Shown here: piece after piece, positions 1-8,609 of the stretch
How positions within the stretch are numbered: the first letter of the stretch is position 1
Layout: every line of letters begins with the position of its first letter
Assembly: GCF_000615285.1 (NCBI RefSeq)
Contig: NZ_BALU01000006.1
Span: 44,410 to 108,409 of the forward strand
Direction of reading: 5' to 3'
Length of the DNA stretch: 64,000 bases
From: Lactobacillus kitasatonis DSM 16761 = JCM 1039
GTDB taxonomy: Bacteria > Bacillota > Bacilli > Lactobacillales > Lactobacillaceae
Made by a program: the position numbers and the translations under genes
The notes under the pieces: model-generated
Databases searched by the model: none
What the model was told of the DNA's origin: nothing
The model's input: only the letters and a program-made list of their open reading frames with translations

Positions 1-3000
1 GGACTAAATGCTGAATAATACATACCGTGTCCGGCATAAACACCAACATGATAGTTAGGCAACCAGAAAATAGGATCGCCGGGTCTAGCTTCTTCTTTGC
101 TAATTCTATGAGCATGAGGCCACAAACCAGCAACGGTTAAAGCACCCCAATTTTTGTGGTAATACTCGTTCATAGCCTTAGAAACTAGCCCTGAACAGTC
201 GAATGAATCAGGGCCATAACGTCTAGCTTGACTATAAGTAGTACCTCTACCTAATTTTTCAACGGCTTTTAATAAACCACTTGCAGGGCCTAGATCATCG
301 TCGTCAACCTTGTCTTCAACCATCTTCCATAATTGAGACCACCAGTTAACGCCAGCTTTTTCGCCCTTAGCATTAGCACCTTGAGCAATTGCATTAATAG
401 CACCCTTTAAGCCATTGATTGAGCTAAATAGAGCTTGTCCTGTTTGCTTTGGCTTTTCCCAGTTGTGCTTTGCGATATGGTAAAGCTCTTTTAATGCACC
501 AGTACCAGTTGCAAAGTGAGGAACAGTTAAGCCAAGTGCCTTAGTTTCAGTAGCATTGAAGACTTCTTCACCCGGCCTCATGTACCGTGGTGTGAATCTA
601 CCTTGAATTACATCAACATTGCCGGTGTATCTGTTCCAAACGGCTTCACGGTTGCCAGTTTCGGGGCTATCGTTACCGTCGTTAAGAATAGCCCAGGTAG
701 GTGAAACAATAGGACGACGAACACCGCCACCTAATGCACCAGTACCGGTTGCAAGCCCTTGTACCTTATGAACAGCGCTCTTAGAGCCACCGAATTGACC
801 AACAACATTATCAATCTTGCCAATTGCTTGATTTAATACACCAATAACACCATTAAGGCCTTTACGAGCTTCAGACTTCATTGAGTTCCAGAAGTGACCG
901 AATGATTTTTCAATACCATTTTGAATACTTCTGAATTGCTTTCTGAACTTATCCGCAAATCCATTAGTTTGGTTAGTAATTGATCGTTCGCTACTTCTAG
1001 TGTTCTTTTCAAGTTGTGACCACATTGATTTAAATGACTTAGTAGCATTTGAATGCAGTGACTTGAAAGCTTTATCACTAGATTTAACTAGCTTGTCAAT
1101 TTCTTTGGCAAAATTGCCTTTGCCCCTAAGTGTCTTAGTTAGGTTTTCGGCCGTCTTGCCTACTTCGCTAATATTCTTTCTTAGTGATTTAAGAGCAGAT
1201 TCACCATAGGTCTTAACTCTTACTTTATGAGTTGAGCCTTTGATGCGCTTAGTTGCTCTATAAAGCGACTTAAGAGCCTTAGTGCCCTTAGCCTTAACAA
1301 CTACAGTGCGCTTTTTGCTCTTAATAGCCTTAACAGCTTTTGCTAAACCTTTAACGGACTTAGTGCCACTAGCCTTTGCTGAAATTTTTACCTTTTTGCC
1401 CTTGATAGCCTTAACAGCTTTCGAGAGCGCTCTAACTTCTTTAAGACCAGATACACTAGCACTAATGCGAGAACTTGCAGAGCCAATAGAATATGAACCA
1501 GATGAGTAACTACGACGTGAACTTGACCGTCTAGTTGAATATGATCTGCTTTCACGTTCTCTTGAACTTGAACGTCGTTTTCTTGTCTTCTTGCGTTCAG
1601 TCTTCTTACGCTTCTTTTTAGGAAGTTTGTATTTACGTTCTTTCTTAGTGAACTGTAATAACTTTAAGAAGCCTTCACGTGTAATCTTTTCAAGTTTACC
1701 GGTGTTTGATTTGCCACCAGTCAACCAATGACTATCAACAAGGTAATCTTTACCATCACGTTTAGCAGGAATAGCACGGTATCTAATACGGCTATGCTTA
1801 CTTACTTTGATAGGTCTAGCCTTGGTGTATGACATCAAACGTTTGAAGAGCTTTTCATTGATCCAAGTTTGTTTACCAGTCTCTTTACGAGCACCAGTCA
1901 AAAGACCCTTATCAATTAAAATGTCGCCCTTTTGACGTTTGTTATCAATATTCCACTTGAAGTTGTCTTTGCGTTCCTTAGCGTTCCCACTTTTTGCGGT
2001 TGCGTTCCGCTTTCGTTCCTTTGCGTCCTTATCTCGTTCACGCTGGTGGCGTTTAGTAGCTTCAGTAGTATCAAGATTGTACTGCTTAACTACTGTACTT
2101 AAAATCTTGTTTAAGTTGTCCTTATCAGGCTTAGCTAAATCAATAGTTAACTTGTTAAGGCCAACTGTACCGTTTGCAAAATGATAAGCACGGCTAAACA
2201 TGTTTGCCGTATCTTTTGCGTTAACAACATCATCGCCAGGAAGTAAGAAACGCCGTAAGAATGGTATATCCGGTAACAGTTCCCAGCTACCGTCACCATG
2301 AATAATTGATTCACGGTTATGAGTAGCCGGGCTATCTGTACCATCGTTAAGGATAGCTGGTGTTAAATCACGACGTTTACGCCAATCAGTACCGTTTGCA
2401 AAGTGAATACCACCAATTGACGCTTTACCGCTGAATACTTTGCCTAAAAACTTGATAGGACCTGAAATTTTGTCCCAGAAGTTGTCCCAAGCATTCTTAA
2501 TACCGTCAATGATACCTTTGAACCAGCTTACAAGGCCGTGCCATGCTGATTTGAATCCCTTAACAGCATTAGAGCCTAAATTAGTAAACCAACTAGTTAA
2601 ACCGTGCCATGCTCTTGTCACACCACGGTAAATAGAACTAAACCACTTGGCAATGTTGCGCCATGCACGTTTCAAGCCGTTAGCGGCATTCCGGCCTAAT
2701 CGACCGAACCAAGCCGTCATATTGTGCCAGGCATTGCGTACGCCTTTAGCAATGGAACTAAAGAACTTAGTCATTGAGTGCCATGACTTCTTTAAACCTT
2801 TAGCCATGTTAGAACCTAACTTGCTAAAGAATTTAGTCATTCCACGCCATGATTTTTTAATATCTTTACCGATATTGCCGAACCACTTGCCTACACCGTG
2901 CCATGCTTCTTTGAAGCCTTTAACTAGGCCCTTGACCCACTTTCTAAACTTAGGATTATGTTTATACAGTGAGTTGATAGCACCAGCTAACGGACTAATA

Positions 3001-5255
3001 AAGTAAAGGCCGACTTCTTTCCAGTTTTTCTTAAACCACTTAATTGTGTTGGTTACGCCTTTGGTAAAGCCATTCCACATATTGTGAGCGGAATAGCCTA
3101 AGTTCTCCAAACTCCAAAAATGTTTAGGTGGCTTGTTACGTTGCCAGCCCTTAGTAAAGTTGTTGACGGCTTGACCGCCCCAACGTCCAGCATATTTACC
3201 AATAACAGCCCCAATTGGTGCCAGCATAGGCCCAACAACCGGAATCATTGATGTAAGCGTACCGCCAGCTAATGCACCAACGGCACCGCCAATATCTTGA
3301 CTTCGTTTATCTGCAGAGTGTCTATCCTTTACGGCGTTTACAATTTCAGGAGCTGCTACTGCTGCACCTGAAACAGCACCAACGGCTAGACGCTTGCCCA
3401 TGCTGAAGTTCATAGTCTTTTTAATACCACGAGCAGCTTTTTTGGCTATTTCAGGTAAAGAAGATAGTCTCTTACCAAACTTGTACCAAGCTTTTTCCCC
3501 TTTGCTTGCTTCTTCTGCAAGTTTAAGGCCCTTAAGACCACCCTTAAGTGCTTTTAGCTTCTTATAAGCACCATAGCCTTTTTCACCGATAGCAAATAAA
3601 CCGCCACCGACTTTGTCAAGGCCTTTAACAACAGCCATAGCTACTATAGCCTTAGAAATTGCTTGAATTGCCAGCTTGTTTTTAGCTAAATGATTTAAAA
3701 ATTCCGCAATAACATGAATAGCACTTGCTGAACTTTTACCGTTTTTAGCGGTTAAGCCAAACATGTTACCTATCGTAGTGATAATACTTGCGAAGTCTTT
3801 CCACACGGCCTTAGCAATTTGACCGCCAATGGACGCAATACTTGAAGCAATTGTTTTAAGATCTTTAGCATGTCCGCTTATCCAGCCAAACACACCTTGC
3901 AAGCCTTTATCGATACCGTTGATAGCATTATCAAGAGTTTTGGTAACATTGACCGACTTGCCAGGATTAAACGCCTTAATAACACTGCTCATACCGTTAG
4001 ATACTGTTTTACCTAACTTGCTGAACTCATTTTCAGTCTTCTTACTTGATACCCACTTAGAAACAGCACCATAAATAGGGCTCTGCATTTTGACAAATGG
4101 TTTTTCAAATGACTGCAATAATCTAGGCATTTGAGCGTCAATAGTACGCTTCATACCAGGAATAGTAGCGGTAAAGTTACCAGTTGCTTTTTTAAACTTC
4201 TTACCAGCTTCAAGAACAACATTGATCATATCTTGAGACTTAATCTTACCTTTACTCATAAGATCAGACATTTCAGACATAGTCATATTCTTGTCGTGAT
4301 GTATTTGTCGTTCATAGTCCAGCAACATAGGTTTCAACTTAGGAAATGTGTTAACAATAGACATCATGTCTTGAGCTGAAACTTTACCGTTAGCCATCAT
4401 TTGAGCAAATTGAGTACCAAAGTTTTCAACTGCTGCATCAGATTGACCGAACGCATCTTGCAATGTCAAAACAGCCTTAGTTAACTTTCCTGTTTGTTCC
4501 GCACTGTTATTAATTGCATAAAACTTTTGAGAAAGTTGGTCAACCATGTGGGTACTGTTTTGAGCAGCGGCCGCCATTGAATTAATTTGATTTACCATAG
4601 CCCGTCCCTTGCTTGCGCTATTAGTAAGCGTTAGCCAAGTAGCGTTCATAGTTTGTTGTTCTAGTGCATATTGCTTGGCTTCGCCAATCATTCCACCCAA
4701 TGCGCCACGAATATAGCTAAATCCGCCTTTTACAGCGTCAGAAACTATATTTGCACTGAATACACTCTTAAAGATTGAGTGTGTTTCTTTGCCTTCATCG
4801 TTGACCTTATCAAAGTGACTTTTGATCCTAGCAAAAACGCCCTCGGTGTGATCCGTGGCGTTTATTTCAGTATTATGTTTTTCAGGAAGTTGATTAATTT
4901 TATGCTTAACTGAATCAACTTTTTCAGTAGTCTCACCAGTTTCAGCATTAATCTTAACTTTGTGATCCTTAGGCAATTTATTCAAATCAGACTTTAATTC
5001 ATTAGCTTTGTGCTTAGCTTCAGAATCTTCAACCGTTATTTTGGTTTTATGGTCTTTACCTAAGTTTCTATCAATTTCTTTACCAGTTTGGCTAGCCTTA
5101 GATTTGGCCTTATTTAGGTTTTTATCTAAATTTTCATCTAGCTTGTTACCGGCTTTATTGCCAATTTTGTTGACTTCTTCATTGATTGCTTGAACGTCTG
5201 ATTTAACCTTATTTTTCTGAATATCAACATCAATTGTGATTGTACCGTCAGCCAA
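1..5255 (-). CDS. Phage tail tape measure protein with NlpC/P60 domain (C-terminus outside window)
   Basis: This is the tail-length ruler, around which the tail tube is built. I place the start at a TTG (5253-5255) preceded by GGAGGTAA and directly abutting the stop of the Gp15-type gene. The frame stays open to the window edge, giving more than 1,750 residues. The C-terminal part (about 1-300) carries an NlpC/P60 peptidase domain: FDCSGLVSKAM supplies the catalytic Cys, and YHVGVYAGHG the likely His. Such domains cut peptidoglycan during DNA entry. Two repeat zones are visible: a 27-residue Lys/Ala/Val-rich repeat (about 1210-1440) and a Trp/Phe repeat with a 40-residue period (about 2540-2970). 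The motif AILNDGxDSPxTxNRE occurs twice (about 650-720 and 2310-2360). Identification is firm; the true C-terminus is not seen. Confidence 0.93.
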   Translation of the reverse strand, partial: MADGTITIDVDIQKNKVKSDVQAINEEVNKIGNKAGNKLDENLDKNLNKAKSKASQTGKEIDRNLGKDHKTKITVEDSEAKHKANELKSDLNKLPKDHKVKINAETGETTEKVDSVKHKINQLPEKHNTEINATDHTEGVFARIKSHFDKVNDEGKETHSIFKSVFSANIVSDAVKGGFSYIRGALGGMIGEAKQYALEQQTMNATWLTLTNSASKGRAMVNQINSMAAAAQNSTHMVDQLSQKFYAINNSAEQTGKLTKAVLTLQDAFGQSDAAVENFGTQFAQMMANGKVSAQDMMSIVNTFPKLKPMLLDYERQIHHDKNMTMSEMSDLMSKGKIKSQDMINVVLEAGKKFKKATGNFTATIPGMKRTIDAQMPRLLQSFEKPFVKMQSPIYGAVSKWVSSKKTENEFSKLGKTVSNGMSSVIKAFNPGKSVNVTKTLDNAINGIDKGLQGVFGWISGHAKDLKTIASSIASIGGQIAKAVWKDFASIITTIGNMFGLTAKNGKSSASAIHVIAEFLNHLAKNKLAIQAISKAIVAMAVVKGLDKVGGGLFAIGEKGYGAYKKLKALKGGLKGLKLAEEASKGEKAWYKFGKRLSSLPEIAKKAARGIKKTMNFSMGKRLAVGAVSGAAVAAPEIVNAVKDRHSADKRSQDIGGAVGALAGGTLTSMIPVVGPMLAPIGAVIGKYAGRWGGQAVNNFTKGWQRNKPPKHFWSLENLGYSAHNMWNGFTKGVTNTIKWFKKNWKEVGLYFISPLAGAINSLYKHNPKFRKWVKGLVKGFKEAWHGVGKWFGNIGKDIKKSWRGMTKFFSKLGSNMAKGLKKSWHSMTKFFSSIAKGVRNAWHNMTAWFGRLGRNAANGLKRAWRNIAKWFSSIYRGVTRAWHGLTSWFTNLGSNAVKGFKSAWHGLVSWFKGIIDGIKNAWDNFWDKISGPIKFLGKVFSGKASIGGIHFANGTDWRKRRDLTPAILNDGTDSPATHNRESIIHGDGSWELLPDIPFLRRFLLPGDDVVNAKDTANMFSRAYHFANGTVGLNKLTIDLAKPDKDNLNKILSTVVKQYNLDTTEATKRHQRERDKDAKERKRNATAKSGNAKERKDNFKWNIDNKRQKGDILIDKGLLTGARKETGKQTWINEKLFKRLMSYTKARPIKVSKHSRIRYRAIPAKRDGKDYLVDSHWLTGGKSNTGKLEKITREGFLKLLQFTKKERKYKLPKKKRKKTERKKTRKRRSSSRERESRSYSTRRSSSRRSYSSGSYSIGSASSRISASVSGLKEVRALSKAVKAIKGKKVKISAKASGTKSVKGLAKAVKAIKSKKRTVVVKAKGTKALKSLYRATKRIKGSTHKVRVKTYGESALKSLRKNISEVGKTAENLTKTLRGKGNFAKEIDKLVKSSDKAFKSLHSNATKSFKSMWSQLEKNTRSSERSITNQTNGFADKFRKQFRSIQNGIEKSFGHFWNSMKSEARKGLNGVIGVLNQAIGKIDNVVGQFGGSKSAVHKVQGLATGTGALGGGVRRPIVSPTWAILNDGNDSPETGNREAVWNRYTGNVDVIQGRFTPRYMRPGEEVFNATETKALGLTVPHFATGTGALKELYHIAKHNWEKPKQTGQALFSSINGLKGAINAIAQGANAKGEKAGVNWWSQLWKMVEDKVDDDDLGPASGLLKAVEKLGRGTTYSQARRYGPDSFDCSGLVSKAMNEYYHKNWGALTVAGLWPHAHRISKEEARPGDPIFWLPNYHVGVYAGHGMYYSAFS

Positions 5256-5897
5256 TTAGTTACCTCCTTTCTTTGCTTGCTCCAATAAGCTGTCAAACAA
5301 TCGACTAAGTGAATCACTGTTAAGGCTTTCTTGTTCCAATTGCTCTTCAGTCTTTGCACCGTCAACAGCGTAGTAGTTTTGAGCTTGAACAAGTTCATTT
5401 TTAGCGGTTGGGTCTTTGATCTTTGAAGCGTCTTCTTGCCTGATAGACAAAATACGTTGAAAGTATGTTTTAGGCCCTAAACCGTCAAACAAAGCCTTAA
5501 AAATAGACCAGTGCATTTTGCCCCGTTCTTTGTTCAGGTCAATTCCGTACTGATCAAAAAAAGAAGCGTAGATCGCACCAGCATCTCGCTTGTAATCGAA
5601 CTGCTTAGTGGTCTCTACGCCTCCATCATCGTTTTTTACTGTTGTTCCATAAGGACTATCCGTGATTTCCTTAGATATTTGCTCCATAGCTTTTTCATAA
5701 AAGTCAGGATCGTTTGGCAAACTTTCATTTTCACCAAAAAACAACTTAAATGTTTGCTGAAACTTCTGAAATTCATCAAGACTGGTATCTTCTTGCATTT
5801 CAAGGAATAGCAAAACATGGTCAAACGCCAAGTTAACTTTATAAACTTTGCCGTGCCAAGCCATTTCGGTGGTTGGGCTCTTCGTTAAACTTAGCAT
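5256..5897 (-). CDS. Gp15-family tail assembly protein
   Basis: 213 residues, matching the Gp15 family of phages of Gram-positive bacteria (a tail assembly chaperone-like protein just before the tape measure gene). Support is the FDYKRDAGAIYASFFDQYGI and MHWSIFKALFDGL stretches and the position. Its stop is immediately followed by the TTG of the tape measure gene, so translation is probably coupled. It is in the same frame as the preceding chaperone gene, separated by TAG TGA and two codons, so no programmed frameshift joins them here. No strong ribosome binding site precedes the ATG, which also fits coupling. Confidence 0.8.
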   Translation of the reverse strand: MLSLTKSPTTEMAWHGKVYKVNLAFDHVLLFLEMQEDTSLDEFQKFQQTFKLFFGENESLPNDPDFYEKAMEQISKEITDSPYGTTVKNDDGGVETTKQFDYKRDAGAIYASFFDQYGIDLNKERGKMHWSIFKALFDGLGPKTYFQRILSIRQEDASKIKDPTAKNELVQAQNYYAVDGAKTEEQLEQESLNSDSLSRLFDSLLEQAKKGGN

Positions 5898-5906
5898 AAT
5901 AAATCA

Positions 5907-6340
5907 CTAGTTTTCTGCGTCGTACTTTGAAAGAGCTTGACGGTCATTATCCAAAGTTAAAGTCTTATCTGCAGCTTCGTTAATAGCTTCGATAATTTGT
6001 GCCAAAACTTCGGTTGAGTGGCCGAAGTGGTCATACAATTGTTGGCCGGCTTTTCCGTCATGCAATAAAGTATTAATTCCTTCAATACATGCGTCCTTGT
6101 AATCGCCTAATTGCTTTTCAAGTGCCTTTTTTCGTGCGCTATCAGTCATAGCCAATAACTTGTCTTCCAAGTCGCTTGATTGTTGTTCTTTGTACATTTT
6201 TTCGATTTTTGAAGCGACAAATGCTGCTTCAGTTCTATACTTGTCGTCAAAAGTTACCTTCCAAGTAGTTTCAATACCAGGAACTTCAATTCCTTTTCGT
6301 TATTAAACTTCTTGAAATTATCTAAAGAAATTACGCTCAT
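5907..6340 (-). pseudogene. Tail assembly chaperone (gpG-like position), frameshifted near its start
   Basis: An ATG at 6338-6340 with a good GGAGG site opens a frame reading MSVISLDNFKKFNNEK, which then runs into a stop after about 28 codons. The next frame continues with GIEVPGIETTWKVTF and runs to 5907 without a break. One extra T in the T4 run at 6294-6297 (plus strand) would give one protein of about 144 residues. By position, between tail tube and Gp15/tape measure genes, it is the first tail assembly chaperone. The break is at codon 15, too early for the programmed shift known in gpG/gpGT, and there is no classic slippery heptamer. I favour a lost base (real or sequencing). A shorter protein from 6197 is possible but has no good start signal. 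Confidence 0.65.
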
Positions 6341-6365
6341 TTAATAGACCTCCTAGAAATAATTG

Positions 6366-7049
6366 TTAAGCATGGATTCCAGTGCCCTTGTCGTCAACCT
6401 TTGGAGTAGTTGAAGATGTTTCTTCATTGATAATAGCTGGCAAAATTGGTTGGTCATCTGTTGGTGTCTTTGAAGTATCAACAGTTGCAGCATAAACCTT
6501 GGCTTGTGCGGTTTGATTCAAAGTTAATTGACCAGCAAAAATCTTTGGACGACCGTTGAAGTCAATGTTGAATGAGAAAGTTTGCTTTGCATTAGCAGCA
6601 CCACCAGTAGGCACAATATTAGAAATAGTACATTCTGAAATAACTGGTAAGTTGTTCTTTACCCAAATAACACGGGTCTTAAGAGCGGTACCAAACTTTA
6701 AGAACAAACCGTCAACATAATCTTGAGCTGGGTCACCAACCTTGCGAAAGCCTGAAATAGCTAATTGAACTTGTTTACCAGTAACATCAGTTTCAGTAAA
6801 ACCGCCACCGTCGTAGTAAGCGTCATTTGTTGAAGTTTCGTTAGCACTTGGTGTGTTGTTGTTGATACCTGAAGCCACCCAAGCCCATTTACCGGTTGTA
6901 ACGTCGTTTAAATCAACGTCACCGGCATCGCTCATTTTTGGATCAATGTCAATAAATACCTTGTTGACAAAGTTTTCTGGGAAACCACCCTTTTCAGTAT
7001 CAGTACCAGGTAGAAATTTAGTTTGTGCAGCTTTATTTTCTTCTGCCAT
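6366..7049 (-). CDS. Major tail protein (tail tube)
   Basis: 227 residues; position between the head-tail connectors and the tail chaperones is that of the tube subunit that polymerises around the tape measure. The sequence is acidic, lacks signal or membrane segments, and has the DVTGKQVQLAISGFRKVGDPAQDYV stretch usual in phage tail tube proteins of lactic acid bacteria. The C-terminal 35 residues (Thr/Pro/Asp-rich) may be a flexible extension. Confidence 0.8.
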   Translation of the reverse strand: MAEENKAAQTKFLPGTDTEKGGFPENFVNKVFIDIDPKMSDAGDVDLNDVTTGKWAWVASGINNNTPSANETSTNDAYYDGGGFTETDVTGKQVQLAISGFRKVGDPAQDYVDGLFLKFGTALKTRVIWVKNNLPVISECTISNIVPTGGAANAKQTFSFNIDFNGRPKIFAGQLTLNQTAQAKVYAATVDTSKTPTDDQPILPAIINEETSSTTPKVDDKGTGIHA

Positions 7050-7051
7050 GT

Positions 7052-7495
7052 TTAAAGAACTCCTTTATTTGTGTAAATAAAAACAGCTACGTCCATTGAG
7101 TACGTAACTGCTCCTTTTAAATCTTGTAATATTTCGGCCGGTTCACTTGGTACCTCGATATGATCAAAGCGCCAATGCGCACCGCTTATACTTTTTAAAT
7201 CGCTTAACGTTTGCAGATATTGACTAATTTTAAAGAGACGTGTCTTAGCCATCGCTCCGTTTGTTGTTCTGATAGTAAAAGCATAATTATATTGCTTATA
7301 CTGAACACCGCTGTAGTCTTGTTCTACAACGTGAGAACCCGGATTAGGCACAAAACATAATGTGTCATCTTTATCCATATATCTAATAAAAATAGGCTTT
7401 TTGGGGTCAGGAAAAAGATCACCTTCAAAAAGTCCATTCTGTATCTGCTCGTTAAGGCTTTGTCTTATTGTTTCTTGCAAGTCGTTAATTATCAT
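7052..7495 (-). CDS. Minor capsid / tail terminator-like protein (Minor_capsid_3 type)
   Basis: 147 residues. It resembles the third of the three minor capsid proteins that always follow each other in these phages, and probably acts at the tail terminator. Support is order (third gene after the connector) and the segment around PNPGSHVVEQDYSGVQYKQY. The start overlaps the preceding gene by 11 bp, suggesting coupled translation. Confidence 0.65.
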   Translation of the reverse strand: MIINDLQETIRQSLNEQIQNGLFEGDLFPDPKKPIFIRYMDKDDTLCFVPNPGSHVVEQDYSGVQYKQYNYAFTIRTTNGAMAKTRLFKISQYLQTLSDLKSISGAHWRFDHIEVPSEPAEILQDLKGAVTYSMDVAVFIYTNKGVL

Positions 7496-7865
7496 TAGTC
7501 CACTTCATAGCCTTTACATAACTATCCATGATTTTTTCCATATCTTCCTTGTTGCCCTTCATAGCCAAGTCCCAGCGCTTTGTTGCAAGCTTATGTGTTG
7601 CTGTAGTCCAATGCTTTACCGGATAGCCCGGTTTCGGGCCAACAAGGCCATAGAACTGGGCTTTAGCGTACGGCATTGTGTAAACGAGTTTTGAGCCGTC
7701 AATAGCAATATAAACTTGTTTACTCAAATTACCCTCTAAATACGGAACGTACTTATCCATAGCTGCTAACGATTCATTAGCAACTATTCTCCTAGCTTTC
7801 AGAAATGCTGCAGAGCTAGTTTTTTCTTTGAGTTTTGCAAGGTCGATTTTTACATGAACACCCAA
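7485..7865 (-). CDS. Minor capsid / tail completion protein (Minor_capsid_2 type, gp10-like)
   Basis: 126 residues, basic, with the AxKRWDLAMKGNKEDMEKIM C-terminal helix and the N-terminal helix pattern of small head-tail joining proteins of this family. It lies in the conserved order connector, minor capsid 1, 2, 3, tail tube. It starts directly after the stop of the previous gene. Confidence 0.65.
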   Translation of the reverse strand: MGVHVKIDLAKLKEKTSSAAFLKARRIVANESLAAMDKYVPYLEGNLSKQVYIAIDGSKLVYTMPYAKAQFYGLVGPKPGYPVKHWTTATHKLATKRWDLAMKGNKEDMEKIMDSYVKAMKWTNDN

Positions 7866-8216
7866 CTAGATCACTCCTAGCTTGTATTGATAGACTTTGC
7901 GACTAAAAGGCTCTATATCACGATTAATTGTTGTAATCGTGTACTCACGACCATTAAAAACGATCTTTGCGCCCTGGTAACTGTCATCAAAGTCAATAAA
8001 CGGCGTTGTATAAGTAGACATCAAAACGATACTTGCATTAGATACAACTTGTCGGTCGTTGTTTGTGCCACTGTAGACAGTCCGCAACGTAAACCGACAA
8101 TTTTGTATTTCTATTTCTTCTGCTACTTCTTTTTCGCCGTATGGATCATCAGGATCAGTAACAAGCTTTTTAAGAGTGATAGTGTCTTGAAACATCGTTT
8201 TAGGTGGTCTAAGCAT
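7866..8216 (-). CDS. Minor capsid / head-tail joining protein (Minor_capsid_1 type)
   Basis: 116 residues starting MLRPPKTMFQD. A longer frame begins at a GTG at 8261, but the ATG at 8216 has AGAGGT six bases upstream and overlaps the previous stop by only 8 bp, so I choose it. The content (DTITLKK, GREYTITTINRDIEPFSRKV) fits the small head closure proteins of siphophages. Confidence 0.7.
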   Translation of the reverse strand: MLRPPKTMFQDTITLKKLVTDPDDPYGEKEVAEEIEIQNCRFTLRTVYSGTNNDRQVVSNASIVLMSTYTTPFIDFDDSYQGAKIVFNGREYTITTINRDIEPFSRKVYQYKLGVI

Positions 8217-8595
8217 GTGGAATACCTCTAAACAAGAAACCGCCCCTGTATAAATAATCACGGGCTAAATTGTAAACACCATTAGTAACAAAATTAGTTG
8301 GTGTAGTACCTTTTGTTACGGTAGTGCCGTCAACTGATACGCTTTTTACGTCTTGATTTGACATTTCGTAAGGAGTTGACGCTCCAATTTCAAAGCTAAA
8401 GTTAATCTGCAGTTCTAACGCCTTTTTAAAGCATTGAACACGGTATTTATCCTCATCGTCGTCAATTGAATGGAGAACATAATAATCATTTGTGATCGGA
8501 TTGATTAAATCTTCAGCGTCTTGCTCTAGTTTTTCGTACTTGTCAGTAGGTGTCGTGCCACCCATTTCATGATATTCAGCGAACGAAAGTAGCAT
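8209..8595 (-). CDS. Head-tail connector (adaptor) protein
   Basis: 128 residues directly downstream of the major capsid gene, the usual place of the adaptor that sits under the portal. The N-terminal half is predicted helical (YEKLEQDAEDLINPIT, FKKALELQINFSFEIG), as in gp6/gp15-like connectors. Assignment rests on position and helix pattern. Confidence 0.65.
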   Translation of the reverse strand: MLLSFAEYHEMGGTTPTDKYEKLEQDAEDLINPITNDYYVLHSIDDDEDKYRVQCFKKALELQINFSFEIGASTPYEMSNQDVKSVSVDGTTVTKGTTPTNFVTNGVYNLARDYLYRGGFLFRGIPHA

Positions 8596-8609
8596 TTAGA
8601 ACACCTCTA

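Noticed and set aside
1000..4379. Several open frames of 60-119 codons on the plus strand opposite the tape measure gene
   Set aside because: They are hydrophobic or low-complexity antisense readings of the long repetitive gene, with no ribosome binding sites.
5898..5910. Programmed frameshift joining the tail chaperone and Gp15 genes
   Set aside because: Both are in the same frame, separated by stop codons TAG and TGA, so a shift would not fuse them.
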